Counted from the stretch's first letter, positions 39,301 through 49,504 are shown. The stretch is 64,000 nucleotides of DNA from Pseudomonas parasichuanensis (GCF_021601385.1 NZ_BQHO01000024.1:1-64000); one strand, 5' to 3'. Numbers and translations are program-made. The notes: generated by a model from the sequence alone, not told the origin.

Positions 39301-41010
39301 CAACTTGGTTCCCGGCTCGCGGGCAAACGCCAGCGGCATCCAGACAATTTCCGAAGCTTCGCTGCCCACCAGGCCCCGGCAATAGTCGACCACGCACTGC
39401 AAGCCATTCTCGCTCAAGCTGCCATCGAGCTTTGCGTCGATCGCGGTGAACAACAGCGCGCAGCGCCATTCGCGAGCGAAGCGCAGGCAGCGCTCGCTGC
39501 GGGTCGCCGGCGCATCGAGCAGGGTTTTCACATAGCCCGGGTAGTGGCCACCGATGTCGACGCGCCCCACCAGGCCCTGCACGTAGTCGGGCGTCATCCA
39601 GTCCATGATCAGCTGCCCGCTGCCGTGGCTGATCGACGTCAGGGTCCAGCCGGCCAGCGAGGCGAGGTTGCCGATGGCGAACTCGGTCAAGGTCATCTGC
39701 CGGGTCTGCGTCACACCGCCACCGGTGCCGCTACCCGCACCACCGGGCACCCCCAACGAGCGGGTCAGTGTGAGGTCGAGCTCATCGGCGAAGTAATTGG
39801 CCTCGATGGGATAGTCCTCCAGCATCTGTTTGCGCAACCGCTCGCGGGTGAAACTGCGCAGGTCCTCGACCTGCTCCAACGACGACAGCCCTTGCGATTG
39901 CGCCTGGGCCAAAGCCAGTTCGAACAGCGCGCCTTGAACGGCAAAGCTGTCCGCCGGCTGCGCCTGCCGCTGCGCCAAGGGCACGTTCAAGCTGGCCGTC
40001 GGCGTAAGCAGGTAGCCATCGATGAACCACCGTGCGGGGTCGCTCAATCCTGCGAACATGCGCTCCAACGCCACCACATCGGGGCATTGCCAGAAGGGTG
40101 CGCGAATCACTTCGTCCAACAGATACTCCAGCAGCGCGGCAACCTGCTGGGCGAACACATCGCCCTCCAGCGCCTGGCGACTCCAGGTCAGGCTGTCGAA
40201 GCTGAACCGATAGCCCAGCTCCTCCTGGAGCGCCTGGGCGAAGCTGGCATCGCTGTCGAACACCCGGACCACACTCGACGGCGAGCACCACAGCAGAAAG
40301 TCACGTTCATCAAGCGATGCCTGCACCAGCAGCTTTGGCAGCAGCCGCGTGACGGCGCTGTCTCCTCGCACAAGGCGCACTTGCACAAGGCTCACCGCCG
40401 GCTGCCTGGCACCGCCCTGCAGCAAGCCGTGCACGCAGTCCACCTGCTGTGCATCCAACCCTTGCATCGGCAGGTTCTGCAGCAGGGCCTGTTTCAACAA
40501 CTGCTGCAACCAGCGGTCGCGGCTTACCCCCAAGCTACCCATCGCCGACCAGTATTCGACCTGCGCCTGGCAGAAGTACTGTGCCAGCGCGGTCAACAGT
40601 GACTCGAGCTCATCGAGCACGGCCTGGATGGACTCCGTGCCATCGAGCACGGGCGCGCCTCTGCCATCGGTAAAGGTATAGGGCAGCGCCAGCGCAACCT
40701 TGAACTCGCCACCCGCATCGCCCAGCGAGCGCAGGGTCGCGCTCTGTCGCAAGGCATCGAGCATCACCTCGAGCATCGGTCGCTGCGACCAGCCCCTGTG
40801 GGGCGAAGCAGGATTCTGCTGGGTACTGTCGGGAACCAGCAGATACAGGGGCTCGGCGTCGGGCAGCCTGAGCCGTCGAAACCGGCGTGAATGGGTGTTG
40901 AGCAGCTGCAGGATGCCCGTGCTCAACGTTTGGCGCAGCGTTGGGCGGCTGGCGAACTCGCTGGCGACGGCTTGCCTGAAATCCCTGGCGGGCACGGTAT
41001 GGGTACTCAT
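36343..41010 (-). CDS. Very large DUF6543/dermonecrotic-toxin-like protein
   Basis: A 1555-residue protein without signal peptide. The N-terminal 870 residues look like the DUF6543 (dermonecrotic toxin N-terminal-like) region common in large Pseudomonas proteins: repeated helical blocks with SDPARWFIDGYLLTP, a Gly/Thr-rich hinge GVPGGAGSGTGGGVTQTRQM near 425, then TLTEFAIGNLASLAGWTL. It is followed by a hydrophobic stretch (about 705-740), a conserved YLLDGQHYVTLGSDIYPV segment near 875 and a charged coiled coil (about 920-1035). The C-terminal third is unfamiliar, and I see no leucine-rich repeats or NEL ubiquitin-ligase motif that accompany this domain in other proteins. Function as a toxin is inference. 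It has no immunity gene or secretion gene beside it. Confidence 0.7.
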   Translation of the reverse strand: MSTHTVPARDFRQAVASEFASRPTLRQTLSTGILQLLNTHSRRFRRLRLPDAEPLYLLVPDSTQQNPASPHRGWSQRPMLEVMLDALRQSATLRSLGDAGGEFKVALALPYTFTDGRGAPVLDGTESIQAVLDELESLLTALAQYFCQAQVEYWSAMGSLGVSRDRWLQQLLKQALLQNLPMQGLDAQQVDCVHGLLQGGARQPAVSLVQVRLVRGDSAVTRLLPKLLVQASLDERDFLLWCSPSSVVRVFDSDASFAQALQEELGYRFSFDSLTWSRQALEGDVFAQQVAALLEYLLDEVIRAPFWQCPDVVALERMFAGLSDPARWFIDGYLLTPTASLNVPLAQRQAQPADSFAVQGALFELALAQAQSQGLSSLEQVEDLRSFTRERLRKQMLEDYPIEANYFADELDLTLTRSLGVPGGAGSGTGGGVTQTRQMTLTEFAIGNLASLAGWTLTSISHGSGQLIMDWMTPDYVQGLVGRVDIGGHYPGYVKTLLDAPATRSERCLRFAREWRCALLFTAIDAKLDGSLSENGLQCVVDYCRGLVGSEASEIVWMPLAFAREPGTKLHDQVMGMYVLFAAVRETVLLYRPLYPGAALLEYANLDAMMAAIRTQQSLQDSILTWLTPDARKVYGNGGFIEPHLGRPILDTLILPEPVRPPAFAASFWRTDVDEQMYLANRDLLVELANRESTSTTQSRWAILKEGAWLLFQALTVVLRGPVASVAWLVQGVAAVSQDLQAFKEGDEFERSAAVVDLLLNFAMVLMHARLPRIEPPAANDMAALAGFGGLFAARPAPDAPSPSIGLGSVSLPGPVAMHEGVSLDFSWRGASGNTVLAPVQRQQLQAMRSSVSLHGLEPDATGLYLLDGQHYVTLGSDIYPVLVGTAGVRIVDSQGQAGPWLLAEGKAWRIDAGLRLRGGMPKSRIQQLREEKEAREQRAKQQDAELTIAAVELGKVLSKHNELLMSNLQVVEQLEAVKPLDQAKQSELDSAQTMVKLLKQKVADDLAAVIENYRAHNRLLAELKAINPSVQMTEAIKVQRNTTQHQLIEYYFARYNHLTDLINTEGVGAQARDILINPRSDGEKAAYASFRGSLERVARWEEQLVELAWPFDEVLDECFKDDELVFTRDDGTRINKDAWLKNLIRQRSSTAIDLEFYLLADLGELCLNRVADTDERTLSRYDHDLMNEELRSAGAAHGELARGELGLDERIDVLNGVLDAYAEAEAAAVLLTETGGDIIHSDVLIQYRKILARLVKAAEKELAGCVEEKEQQKVRVARISLYGARGGKRFVVRTSRGRSVVGVETQRDGNTVVEQRSANQASVLKTFRKQGKGWVEEAPVAREKTLQFDLGKERVNAQRLLDKVESVIALGRQYLQKDEPIGLSSVIEGHVEGLRESLARLPRTEKEQPLLGKLQEAIERLEAARIDLLTSLYLTTSHPTAASLRFLVEQDKVVVSRAGPRKLLAANDYLDVYEVRRKPAAGRAQGAGLWEAHFHYGAADTPGRSFSKGHLKLWSQRSLGRKAQLDAASSQGLLLAIYRGDLRLEQAEGLIPFD

Positions 41011-41182
41011 GCTGGTCTCCTCGTGAAATGAGCGAAGAGCCTGGGGCCAGGCGCGCCGGCAGCGGCGGCAAATAAGTCTGCACTGCGCGAATCGGCTCGT
41101 TGCGCCCCTGCACTACCCCGTTACCGCCTTGCACCCCACCCGCAACACCACAGTGCGTGCTCCAACCTCGAGGAGACGCAAC

Positions 41183-42610
41183 ATGAAAGCACTACACGCC
41201 CCCTTGCTGGGGCTTGCCCTGTGCAGCGCGTCAGCGCTTTGCCTGGCAACGGACCTTGGCCAAGGCATGATCACGCCTTCCGGGCCGAAGGTACTGAGCA
41301 ACAGTCACGGAGAAAGCAATCACTGGAGCGGTATTGGGCGGCTGCGAAGGGAAGACGGCGAGCAGTGCATCGGTTCGCTGATCGATACCCGCGACGCAGA
41401 GCCTGCGAGCCCCGGCCCGGCCTACGTGGTCACTGCCGGGCACTGCGTGAGCCGGCACAACGGCGTTATCGTTCAGGACCAGCCCCTCAAGGCACAGATC
41501 AGCTTCAACTACTTCGGTGATACGGCGGCAGACCATCGCGTGTTCAACACCCGCCGGGCAATCTGGAGCAGTATCCAGGGCAACGACCTGGCGCTGCTGG
41601 AGCTGGACGCCACGTTGCAGGAGGTGATGGCGCGGGGTATTGAGCCGATGAAACTGGGCGCACCCGTCGCTGCAGGCAGCGAGGTGCTGATGGTCGGCGA
41701 GCCCGCCGGCGCAGGCACCGGGCTGCGCCTTTCAGCCTGTACCGAGCACGACCTGCCAAGCCTCAGGGAAGGGCTCTGGCTCTGGCGCAACCTCAAGCGT
41801 AACGACTGCCCCGGCGTTGCCGACGGGGCCTCCGGCAGCCCGATGATCGACCGTGCCAGCAACCGCATCGTCAGTGTGGTCAACAGCCTGACCCAGGATG
41901 CAGTGGCCGCCATCCCCGTCCAGCGCCTGCTCGGCTGCTTCGCCCAGGGCCATGCCAACCTCGACCCGCGACACTGCCAGTTGCTGCCGGGCTTCCAGTT
42001 CCGCCTCGCCTCGCCGCTGCACTTCAGCCAGTTCCGCAAGATCACCGTCGATGCCGAAGGCCACCTCCAGCCACCTACCTGGGGCGTCGCCTTCACCCTG
42101 GACACCCCCCGCTACCGCTACAAGGTCACGCGTGATCCGCTGGCCTGCGAAGGGCCGGAAGGCTACAGCGGTACATTCCCCAGCAGCGGCGGGCTGATCG
42201 ACGACCCTATCGCGGCCGAAGCAGGCTGGCATTACCTGTGCCTGGTCGGCGTCACGTCGGCCGATGCGCTGTCCTGGCCCGGGCTGATGGCCAACGCGCT
42301 GAGCCTGCCCGTGCGCGTGCTGGAAGCCGGTGCGGTAGCGCTGCCGAAGGTGACCGCAGAACGCCAGGCCAACGGCGATGTGAAACTGAGCTGGCAACTG
42401 CAGCCTCCGCAGATCACCCGCTACCGGGTGAAGCGCGGCCCAGCCACCACCACCGACTGCGAAGACGCCAAGGGTTACGGCAGGCTGACGTACCAGAGCT
42501 ACGTGTTCAAGGCCGACACCTTCCCCCTGAAGGTCTGCACCATCGCCATCGATGGCACCAAGGAAAGCTCGGCACCCCACACCGACCTGCTGCTGGCCGA
42601 AGACGCCTGA
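41183..42610 (+). CDS. Secreted trypsin-like serine protease (S1 family)
   Basis: A 475-residue exported protein. Signal peptide (cut near ALCLA), then a chymotrypsin-like protease domain with the His motif YVVTAGHCVS near residue 95, Asp in GNDLALLEL near 140 and the Ser in DGASGSPMID near 225, so the triad is complete. The C-terminal 200 residues hold two repeated beta-rich parts, each with a RYK/RYRVKR strand followed by DPLACEGPEGY or TDCEDAKGY, suggesting accessory domains. GAGGAG lies before the ATG at 41183. It is divergent from the large toxin-like gene across 172 bases and ends in a strong terminator. Confidence 0.85.
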   Translation: MKALHAPLLGLALCSASALCLATDLGQGMITPSGPKVLSNSHGESNHWSGIGRLRREDGEQCIGSLIDTRDAEPASPGPAYVVTAGHCVSRHNGVIVQDQPLKAQISFNYFGDTAADHRVFNTRRAIWSSIQGNDLALLELDATLQEVMARGIEPMKLGAPVAAGSEVLMVGEPAGAGTGLRLSACTEHDLPSLREGLWLWRNLKRNDCPGVADGASGSPMIDRASNRIVSVVNSLTQDAVAAIPVQRLLGCFAQGHANLDPRHCQLLPGFQFRLASPLHFSQFRKITVDAEGHLQPPTWGVAFTLDTPRYRYKVTRDPLACEGPEGYSGTFPSSGGLIDDPIAAEAGWHYLCLVGVTSADALSWPGLMANALSLPVRVLEAGAVALPKVTAERQANGDVKLSWQLQPPQITRYRVKRGPATTTDCEDAKGYGRLTYQSYVFKADTFPLKVCTIAIDGTKESSAPHTDLLLAEDA

Positions 42611-42615
42611 AACGA

Positions 42616-42650
42616 CAAGGGCCCGGTTCTTGCGAACCGGGCCCTTGCTT
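42616..42650. terminator. Terminator between the protease gene and betT
   Basis: CAAGGGCCCGGTTC-TTGC-GAACCGGGCCCTTG followed by CTT; a near perfect stem between convergent genes, useful in both directions. Confidence 0.9.
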
Positions 42651-42665
42651 CACATCAGCTCAACA

Positions 42666-44669
42666 TCAGCTGTACACACGCCCCAGCAACTGGCGGTGGC
42701 TTTCGAACTGATCCAGCACGTCACGCACGATCTGCTCGCGGGTGAAGCCCATCAGGTCGTACTCCTGGCTGCCGTCGTGCAGGTACACCTCGGCGCGGTA
42801 GAAGCGCTGCTGCACTTCCGGCTCGCCTTCGACCGGCGCCTCGCTCGGCGCGGCCAGGTAACCGTCCAGGCTGGCTTCGTAGACGAAGGGGTTACCCTCT
42901 TCCATCATCACCCGCAGGCCCATCATGTTGCGCGATTGGCCAACACGGGTCTCCACTTCGAAGCCCAAGGTGCGCAGTTGCTCGGCGGCTTCTTTGAGCG
43001 CCGGGCTGACCTGCTTGTCCATGAAGCGCTGTACCACGGCCTGGGTCGGCTGCAGGTCCAGCTGGCTCAGGCGCTCGCTGAAGCCGCGACGGCCGCGGGC
43101 GGCCAGCTCGGCGCGCTCGCTCTCGACGGCGACGTCCTGCTTCATCGCCTTCATCAGGCCGAACATGAACAGCACCAGCACCACCGAGAACGGCAGGCCG
43201 GCCAGCACCACCATGGTCTGCATGGCCTCGAAGTTACCGGCGAACAGCAGGCCGATGGTCACCAGGGTGATCACGACCGACCAGAACACCACCATCCAGT
43301 GCGGGGCGTCTTCGTCGACCTTGCCGCCTTTGCACGACAGGTTGGCCATCATCACCGCGCCGGAGTCGGCCGGGGTGAGGAACAGCACGAAGCCGACGAA
43401 CACTGCCACACCGATGACGATTTTCGACGCCGGGAAGTATTCGAGTAACTGGTAGATCGACATTGATGGCTGTTCGAGCGCGGTCTTGCCGAGCTCCACG
43501 GCGCCCTGGTTGATCACCAGGTCCAGCGCGGTGTTGCCGAAGATCGACAGCCAGGCCAGGGTGAAGCCCAGCGGGATCAGCAGCACGCCGCTGACCAGTT
43601 GGCGCACGGTGCGGCCCTTGGAGATACGGGCAATGAACATACCCACGAACGGGCCCCAGGAGATCCACCAGGCCCAGTAGAACACGGTCCACAGGCCCAG
43701 CCAGCGCTCGGACTTGTCACCCGCGCCTTCATACACATAAAGGTCGAAGGTCTTCAGCACGATACCGTTGAGGTAGTCGCCGATGTTCTGCACGAAGCCG
43801 TTGAACAGGTGCAGGGTGTTGCCGGCCAGCAGCACGAAGATCAGCAGGCCGCTGAACAGCAGGATGTTCAGGTTGGACAGGCGGCGAATGCCGTTTTCCA
43901 CGCCCGAGACTGCAGCGATGGTAGCCACGCCGGCCATGGTCAGGATCACCGCCAGCAGGTTGGTCTTGCTGTGGTCCATGCCGAACAGGTACTCGAGGCC
44001 CGAGGCCACCTGCATCGAGCCGATGCCCAGGTTGGTCACCAGGCCCAGCAGGGTGACGAACATGCCGAAGATGTCCACGGCATGACCGGCACCGCCCTTG
44101 ACCCAACGCTCACCGACCAGCGGGTACAGCGCCGAGCGCAGGGCCAGCGGCTGGTTGTGGCGGTAGGCGAAGTAACCCACGGCCAGGCCCACCAGGGCGT
44201 AGATCGCCCAGCCATGCAGGCCCCAGTGCAGGAAGGTCAGTTGCAGGCCCTGGCGCGCGGCCTCGAGGCTGGCAGGCGTGCCTTCCGGCGGATTGAAATA
44301 GTGGTCCAGCGGCTCGGACGCGCCGAAGTACAGCAGCGAGATACCGATACCGGAGGAGAACAGCATGCCGGCCCAGGCGCCGTAGCTGAAATCGGGGGTG
44401 TCATCCTTGCCGCCCAGCTTGAGCTTGCCGTAGTCGGAGAAGGCCAGGTAAACGACGAACAGCAGGTAACCGCAGATCACCAGCATGTAGTACCAGCCGA
44501 AGGTACGGGTCAGCCATTTCTGGGCGACACCGAGCACCTGGCCGGCGGTTTCGGGTACAGCGATCAGCAAGGCGGTCAGAACGAGGATCAGCAGCGCCGA
44601 GGTGTAGAACACCACGCGGTTGACCCGTACCCGCTCGGCAGGGGGGTTGGTTAGGGAGGCAGAACTCAT
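42666..44669 (-). CDS. betT: BCCT-family choline transporter BetT
   Basis: A 667-residue inner-membrane transporter of the betaine/choline/carnitine family with 12 hydrophobic helices. The signature LHWGLHGWAIYALVGLAVGY (about residue 150) and GISLLYFGASEPLDHY are present, and a cytoplasmic C-terminal domain of about 150 residues follows, as in osmoregulated BetT. I use the ATG at 44669; the frame upstream is not family-like. It is divergent from betI-betB-betA, so it imports choline for conversion to glycine betaine. Choline versus betaine specificity is inferred from context. Confidence 0.9.
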   Translation of the reverse strand: MSSASLTNPPAERVRVNRVVFYTSALLILVLTALLIAVPETAGQVLGVAQKWLTRTFGWYYMLVICGYLLFVVYLAFSDYGKLKLGGKDDTPDFSYGAWAGMLFSSGIGISLLYFGASEPLDHYFNPPEGTPASLEAARQGLQLTFLHWGLHGWAIYALVGLAVGYFAYRHNQPLALRSALYPLVGERWVKGGAGHAVDIFGMFVTLLGLVTNLGIGSMQVASGLEYLFGMDHSKTNLLAVILTMAGVATIAAVSGVENGIRRLSNLNILLFSGLLIFVLLAGNTLHLFNGFVQNIGDYLNGIVLKTFDLYVYEGAGDKSERWLGLWTVFYWAWWISWGPFVGMFIARISKGRTVRQLVSGVLLIPLGFTLAWLSIFGNTALDLVINQGAVELGKTALEQPSMSIYQLLEYFPASKIVIGVAVFVGFVLFLTPADSGAVMMANLSCKGGKVDEDAPHWMVVFWSVVITLVTIGLLFAGNFEAMQTMVVLAGLPFSVVLVLFMFGLMKAMKQDVAVESERAELAARGRRGFSERLSQLDLQPTQAVVQRFMDKQVSPALKEAAEQLRTLGFEVETRVGQSRNMMGLRVMMEEGNPFVYEASLDGYLAAPSEAPVEGEPEVQQRFYRAEVYLHDGSQEYDLMGFTREQIVRDVLDQFESHRQLLGRVYS

Positions 44670-45146
44670 TGCACGAATGCTCCGGGCAGTGCGGCAGTGG
44701 AGGCTAATCAGTCTTTTCCCGAGCAATTGGTGCAATAGCCCCACTGCGTCAGGTGTTATAAAAGGCACCCTGGAAACCGTGATCCCGATCAGAAGCGTTG
44801 CAAGAAAACAGACGGGTGACCTGTCGCCGATGCGCCTATCCCTCTAGGGAGTGCGCGCATTCGCCACAGCCACCAGGCCCGCTCCAAGGGCCGACCGCGC
44901 AGCCTGTGGCCGCTCGGCAGAATCTGTCTTTGCATCGCTCATGCCCGTCAACGCCTTGTATTCCGGGGGGTGCGCGATTTCCTGGGGTGTCAATCCGTGT
45001 CCCGTTGAGCGCTTGAAAAGTGTCAATGGCACAAATTGTCGCAGAGCTTATTCTTTATTGATTGAACGTTCAATCAAAACAAAATAGACTGGCCTTCGCC
45101 GAGTCAGCCGCCCGTCGTCTGCTCGCAGGCCTGAGGAGATAGCAAG
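44670..45146. other. Divergent betT–betI regulatory region
   Basis: These 477 bases contain the perfect BetI palindrome at 45058-45077, near betI. The part nearer betT is GC-poor around 44690-44780 and likely holds the betT promoter; I see no coding sequence. Confidence 0.75.
45058..45077. promoter_or_regulatory. BetI operator
   Basis: TTGATTGAACGTTCAATCAA is a perfect 20-base palindrome, 70 bases before the betI start. It fits the operator type bound by BetI; choline would relieve repression. Confidence 0.88.
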
Positions 45147-45803
45147 ATGCCCAAGGTCGGTATGCAACCCATCCGCCGCCAGCAGTTGATCGAAGCCACC
45201 CTGCAGGCGGTCGATCAGGTCGGACTGGGTGACGCCAGCATTGCGCTGATTGCCCGTTTGGCCGGCGTGTCGAACGGCATCATCAGTCACTACTTTCAGG
45301 ACAAGAACGGCCTGATCGCAGCGACGATGGGCTACATCATGAGCATGCTCAACGAGGGCGTGGCCGCGCGTCGCCAGGCCCTGACAGACGACAGCCCGCG
45401 CGCTCACCTGAAGGTGATCATCGAAGGCAACTTCGATGCGAGCCAGGTGAATGGCCCGGCAATGAAAACCTGGCTGGCCTTCTGGGCCTCCAGCATGCAC
45501 CAGCCGTCTTTGCACAGGTTGCAGCGGATCAACGATCACCGCCTGTATTCCAACCTGTGCTGCCAGTTCCGCCGCGCCCTGCCGCTCTACCATGCGCGCA
45601 AGGCTGCCCGCGGGCTGGCGGCCCTGATCGACGGCCTCTGGTTGCGTGGCGCCTTGTCGGGTGACGCATTCGACACCGACCAGGCGATACGGATTGCTTA
45701 CGAATACATGGATCTACAACTGGCTAAACAGCACACCCTGGGCACTAACGACCAGGCCGCTGAACCACCGCGCACAGCCACTGGCCAACCGGCAGGAGCG
45801 TGA
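45147..45803 (+). CDS. betI: Choline-responsive repressor BetI (TetR family)
   Basis: A 218-residue TetR-type regulator. The N-terminal helix-turn-helix (about residues 10-55, [19 protein letters not shown]) is followed by an all-helical ligand domain with the [22 protein letters not shown] block typical of BetI. GGAG lies eight bases before the ATG. The C-terminal tail of about 20 residues is longer than the classical 195-residue proteins. The betB start lies 38 bases downstream of its stop, and the genes form a betIBA operon. Confidence 0.94.
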   Translation: MPKVGMQPIRRQQLIEATLQAVDQVGLGDASIALIARLAGVSNGIISHYFQDKNGLIAATMGYIMSMLNEGVAARRQALTDDSPRAHLKVIIEGNFDASQVNGPAMKTWLAFWASSMHQPSLHRLQRINDHRLYSNLCCQFRRALPLYHARKAARGLAALIDGLWLRGALSGDAFDTDQAIRIAYEYMDLQLAKQHTLGTNDQAAEPPRTATGQPAGA

Positions 45804-45841
45804 CGCGGCAGCCAACCACACACTGCACTTGCGAGGACACT

Positions 45842-47314
45842 ATGGCCCGTTTCGGAACGCAAAAACTCTACATTGATGGCGCTTACGTCGACGCTGGCAG
45901 CGATGCCACCTTCGAAGCCATCAACCCGGCCACCGGCGAAGTCCTCGCCCACGTGCAGCGCGCCACCCAGGCCGACGTCGAAAAGGCCGTCGAAAGCGCC
46001 GAGCGCGGCCAGAAAATCTGGGCCGCCATGACCGCCATGCAGCGTTCGCGCATCCTGCGCCGCGCCGTCGACATCCTGCGCGAGCGCAACGATGAGCTGG
46101 CCCAGCTGGAAACCCTGGACACCGGCAAGTCGTACTCCGAAACCCGCTACGTCGACATCGTCACCGGCGCCGACGTGCTGGAATACTACGCCGGCCTGGT
46201 ACCGGCCATCGAAGGCGAGCAGATCCCGCTGCGCGAATCGTCCTTCGTCTACACCCGCCGCGAGCCGCTGGGCGTGACCGCCGGTATCGGCGCGTGGAAC
46301 TACCCGATCCAGATCGCCCTGTGGAAATCCGCCCCGGCCCTGGCCGCCGGCAACGCGATGATCTTCAAGCCATCGGAAGTCACCTCGCTGACCACCCTGA
46401 AACTGGCCGAGATCTACACCGAAGCCGGCCTGCCGAACGGTGTGTTCAACGTCCTGACCGGCAGCGGCCGTGAAGTCGGCACCTGGCTGACCGAACACCC
46501 ACGCATCGAGAAAGTCTCGTTCACCGGCGGCACCACCACCGGCAAGAAAGTCATGGCCAGCGCTTCGAGCTCGACGCTCAAGGAAGTCACCATGGAACTG
46601 GGCGGCAAGTCGCCGCTGATCATCTGCGCCGACGCCGACCTGGACAAGGCCGCCGACATCGCCATGATGGCCAACTTCTACAGCTCCGGTCAGGTCTGCA
46701 CCAACGGCACCCGCGTGTTCATCCCAGCCTCGATGAAAGCCGCCTTCGAAGCCAAGATCGCCGAGCGCGTTGCCCGCATCCGCGTTGGCAACCCGGAAGA
46801 CGAGAACACCAACTTCGGCCCGCTGGTCAGCTTCGCCCACATGGAAAGCGTGCTGGGCTACATCGCCAAGGGCAAGGAAGAAGGTGCCCGCGTGCTGTGC
46901 GGCGGCGAGCGTCTGACCGAGGGTGATTTCGCCAAGGGCGCCTTCGTGGCCCCGACCGTGTTCACCGACTGCACCGACGACATGACCATCGTCAAGGAAG
47001 AGATCTTCGGCCCAGTGATGAGCATCCTCAGCTACGAGACCGAGGAAGAAGTCATCCGTCGTGCCAACGACACCGAATACGGCCTGGCCGCCGGCGTGTG
47101 CACCAACGACATCAGCCGCGCCCACCGCATCATCCACCAGCTGGAAGCCGGCATCTGCTGGATCAACGCCTGGGGCGAGTCGCCGGCCGAAATGCCGGTT
47201 GGCGGCTACAAGCAGTCGGGCGTCGGCCGTGAGAACGGTGTCAGCTCGCTGGCTCAATACACTCGCATCAAGTCGGTCCAGGTCGAGCTGGGCGGCTACA
47301 ACTCGGTCTTCTAA
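45842..47314 (+). CDS. betB: Betaine aldehyde dehydrogenase
   Basis: A 490-residue NAD(P)-dependent aldehyde dehydrogenase that oxidises betaine aldehyde to glycine betaine. [12 protein letters not shown] (about 230), the Glu in [17 protein letters not shown] (about 250) and the catalytic Cys in [13 protein letters not shown] (about 285) are all present. I use the ATG at 45842 with GAGGACACT before it; upstream codons belong to the betI end. It is the middle gene of betIBA. Confidence 0.97.
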   Translation: MARFGTQKLYIDGAYVDAGSDATFEAINPATGEVLAHVQRATQADVEKAVESAERGQKIWAAMTAMQRSRILRRAVDILRERNDELAQLETLDTGKSYSETRYVDIVTGADVLEYYAGLVPAIEGEQIPLRESSFVYTRREPLGVTAGIGAWNYPIQIALWKSAPALAAGNAMIFKPSEVTSLTTLKLAEIYTEAGLPNGVFNVLTGSGREVGTWLTEHPRIEKVSFTGGTTTGKKVMASASSSTLKEVTMELGGKSPLIICADADLDKAADIAMMANFYSSGQVCTNGTRVFIPASMKAAFEAKIAERVARIRVGNPEDENTNFGPLVSFAHMESVLGYIAKGKEEGARVLCGGERLTEGDFAKGAFVAPTVFTDCTDDMTIVKEEIFGPVMSILSYETEEEVIRRANDTEYGLAAGVCTNDISRAHRIIHQLEAGICWINAWGESPAEMPVGGYKQSGVGRENGVSSLAQYTRIKSVQVELGGYNSVF

Positions 47315-47392
47315 GGCCCTGTCCCGCCACGCCCGTGCCCTTGCGCACGGGCGTTCCCGCTCCCTGATCACCGCCAACACGAGGGTACTTTC

Positions 47393-49090
47393 ATGTCCCA
47401 TGAATTCGATTACATCATCGTCGGTGCCGGTTCGGCCGGTAATACCCTGGCTACTCGCCTGACCGAAGACGCCAGCGTCACCGTCCTGCTGCTGGAAGCC
47501 GGCGGCCCCGACTACCGCTTCGACTTCCGCACCCAGATGCCAGCCGCCCTGGCCTTCCCGCTGCAGGGTCGCCGCTACAACTGGGCCTACGAGACCGACC
47601 CGGAGCCGCACATGGACGGCCGCCGCATGGAATGTGGCCGTGGCAAGGGCCTGGGCGGTTCTTCGCTGATCAACGGCATGTGCTACATCCGCGGCAACGC
47701 CATGGACTTCGACGGCTGGGCTGAACTGCCAGGCCTGGAAGACTGGACCTACCTGGACTGCCTGCCGTACTTCCGCAAAGCGGAAACCCGCGACATCGGC
47801 CCCAACGACTACCACGGCGGCGAAGGCCCGGTCAGCGTTGCCACGCCTAAAGCCGGCAACAACCCGCTGTTCCACGCCATGGTCGAAGCCGGCGTGCAAG
47901 CCGGCTACCCGCGCACCGAAGACCTGAACGGCTACCAGCAGGAAGGCTTCGGCCCGATGGACCGTTCGGTGACCAAGAACGGCCGCCGCTCCAGCACCGC
48001 ACGCGGCTACCTGGACCAGGCCAAGAAGCGCCCGAACCTGACCATCGTCACCCACGCCCTGAGCGACCGCGTGCTGTTCGACGGCAAGCGCGCCGTTGGC
48101 GTGACCTACCTGGTGGGTGACAGCGAAGAGCGCGTGGAAGCCCGTGCGCGCAAAGAAGTCATCGTCAGCTCCGGCGCCATCGCTTCGCCGCAACTGCTGC
48201 AGCGCTCCGGCGTCGGCCCGCGCGCCCTGCTGGAAAGCCTCGACATCCCGGTGGTCCACGACCTGCCGGGCGTCGGCGAGAACCTGCAGGACCACCTGGA
48301 GCTGTACCTGCAGTACGCCTGCACCCAGCCGGTGTCACTGTACCCGTCGCTGCTGTGGTGGAACCAGCCGGCCATTGGCGCCGAGTGGATGTTCAACGGC
48401 ACCGGCATCGGCGCCAGCAACCAGTTCGAGGCCGGTGGTTTCATCCGTACCCGCCCTGAGTTCAAGTGGCCGAACATTCAGTACCACTTCCTGCCGGTCG
48501 CGATTAACTACAACGGCTCGAACGGCGTTAAAGAGCACGGCTTCCAGGCGCACATGGGCTCCATGCGCTCGCCTGCACGTGGTCGTATCCAGGCCAAGTC
48601 GAAGAACCCGCGCCAGCACCCGAGCATCCTTTTCAACTACATGGCCACCGAGCAGGACTGGCAGGAATTCCGCGACGGCATCCGCCTGACCCGCGAAATC
48701 ATGGCCCAGCCGGCGCTGGACCCGTACCGTGGCCGCGAGATCAGCCCAGGCGCCCACGTGCAAACCGATGAAGAGCTGGACAAGTTCATCCGCGAGCACG
48801 CCGAAACCGCCTTCCACCCGTCCTGCTCGTGCAAGATGGGCACCGACGACATGGCGGTAGTGGATGGCGAAGGCCGCGTGCATGGCATGCAGGGCCTGCG
48901 TGTGGTCGACGCGTCGATCATGCCGCTGATCATCACTGGCAACCTCAACGCCACCACGATCATGATCGCCGAGAAAATCTCCGACAAGATCCGTGGCCGC
49001 AAGCCTCTGGCGCGCAGCACCGCCAAGTACTACGTGGCGGGCGATGCACCGGTGAAGGGCAAGCCGATGCGTGAGGTTAAGCAGGCCTGA
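47393..49090 (+). CDS. betA: Choline dehydrogenase
   Basis: A 565-residue GMC-family flavoprotein associated with the membrane; it oxidises choline to betaine aldehyde. The FAD dinucleotide motif [18 protein letters not shown] is at the N-terminus, [20 protein letters not shown] (the GMC signature) near residue 85, and the catalytic His in [12 protein letters not shown] near 465. It is the last gene of betIBA. In P. putida strains this locus is ordinary core; the secondary-metabolite cluster begins immediately after it. Confidence 0.97.
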   Translation: MSHEFDYIIVGAGSAGNTLATRLTEDASVTVLLLEAGGPDYRFDFRTQMPAALAFPLQGRRYNWAYETDPEPHMDGRRMECGRGKGLGGSSLINGMCYIRGNAMDFDGWAELPGLEDWTYLDCLPYFRKAETRDIGPNDYHGGEGPVSVATPKAGNNPLFHAMVEAGVQAGYPRTEDLNGYQQEGFGPMDRSVTKNGRRSSTARGYLDQAKKRPNLTIVTHALSDRVLFDGKRAVGVTYLVGDSEERVEARARKEVIVSSGAIASPQLLQRSGVGPRALLESLDIPVVHDLPGVGENLQDHLELYLQYACTQPVSLYPSLLWWNQPAIGAEWMFNGTGIGASNQFEAGGFIRTRPEFKWPNIQYHFLPVAINYNGSNGVKEHGFQAHMGSMRSPARGRIQAKSKNPRQHPSILFNYMATEQDWQEFRDGIRLTREIMAQPALDPYRGREISPGAHVQTDEELDKFIREHAETAFHPSCSCKMGTDDMAVVDGEGRVHGMQGLRVVDASIMPLIITGNLNATTIMIAEKISDKIRGRKPLARSTAKYYVAGDAPVKGKPMREVKQA

Positions 49091-49504
49091 CCCCCTGCTA
49101 CCACCTCGGTTGGACTGGCCGGCCTTGTCGCCGGCCGGTCTGGCCAACCCAAGTGTCAGCGCAGCTACCTGCCCCGGCAGATGCTGCTGCCAACCCGCCC
49201 ACAATACGTTCCCAGGCAACCCTGCCCTCTGCGCCTTCCTTGGCCAAGATCATGCCCGAGAGGCAACTGATCCCCCCGCCACCCAGCAAGCAGCCTCGCT
49301 TGTGCCCGCCTCTGCCACACAGATCTCAACCCGCCGATTCTCCACTGCGCAGCCAAGAGCGCCGGTTGGACGTTGATCGGATTTTCGGGACCGATGAAAC
49401 ATCTGTCATTAATTGGATCCAAAATCAGGAATGCCATATCCTTCGTTTCCCAAGAGACCCGCGCAGCTCTAGTGGCACCCTACACAGCGACAATGAGAAC
49501 AATC
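49091..49504. other. Gap between betA and the luxR-type gene; left border of the acquired cluster
   Basis: A 10-base stem (ACTGGCCGGC-CTTGTC-GCCGGCCGGT, 49114-49139, one mismatch, no U run) follows betA and may end the bet transcript. From about 49370 the base composition becomes visibly more AT-rich, which continues to about 51200. No tRNA, integrase or direct repeat is seen at the border. Confidence 0.6.
49114..49139. terminator. Hairpin after betA
   Basis: ACTGGCCGGC and GCCGGCCGGT pair over ten bases with one G-T-type mismatch, 24 bases after the betA stop. Confidence 0.5.

Noticed and set aside
36784-40602. 1272-codon open frame antisense to the toxin-like gene
   Set aside because: Composition is that of a shadow frame (Gln/His/Arg-rich). 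The minus-strand frame has a proper start, hydrophobic segments and a coiled coil.
44851-45087. Small frame in the betT–betI gap
   Set aside because: No ribosome site, overlaps the BetI operator and has unrelated composition.
45698-48295. 865-codon open frame antisense to betI, betB and betA
   Set aside because: Antisense shadow of conserved bet genes.
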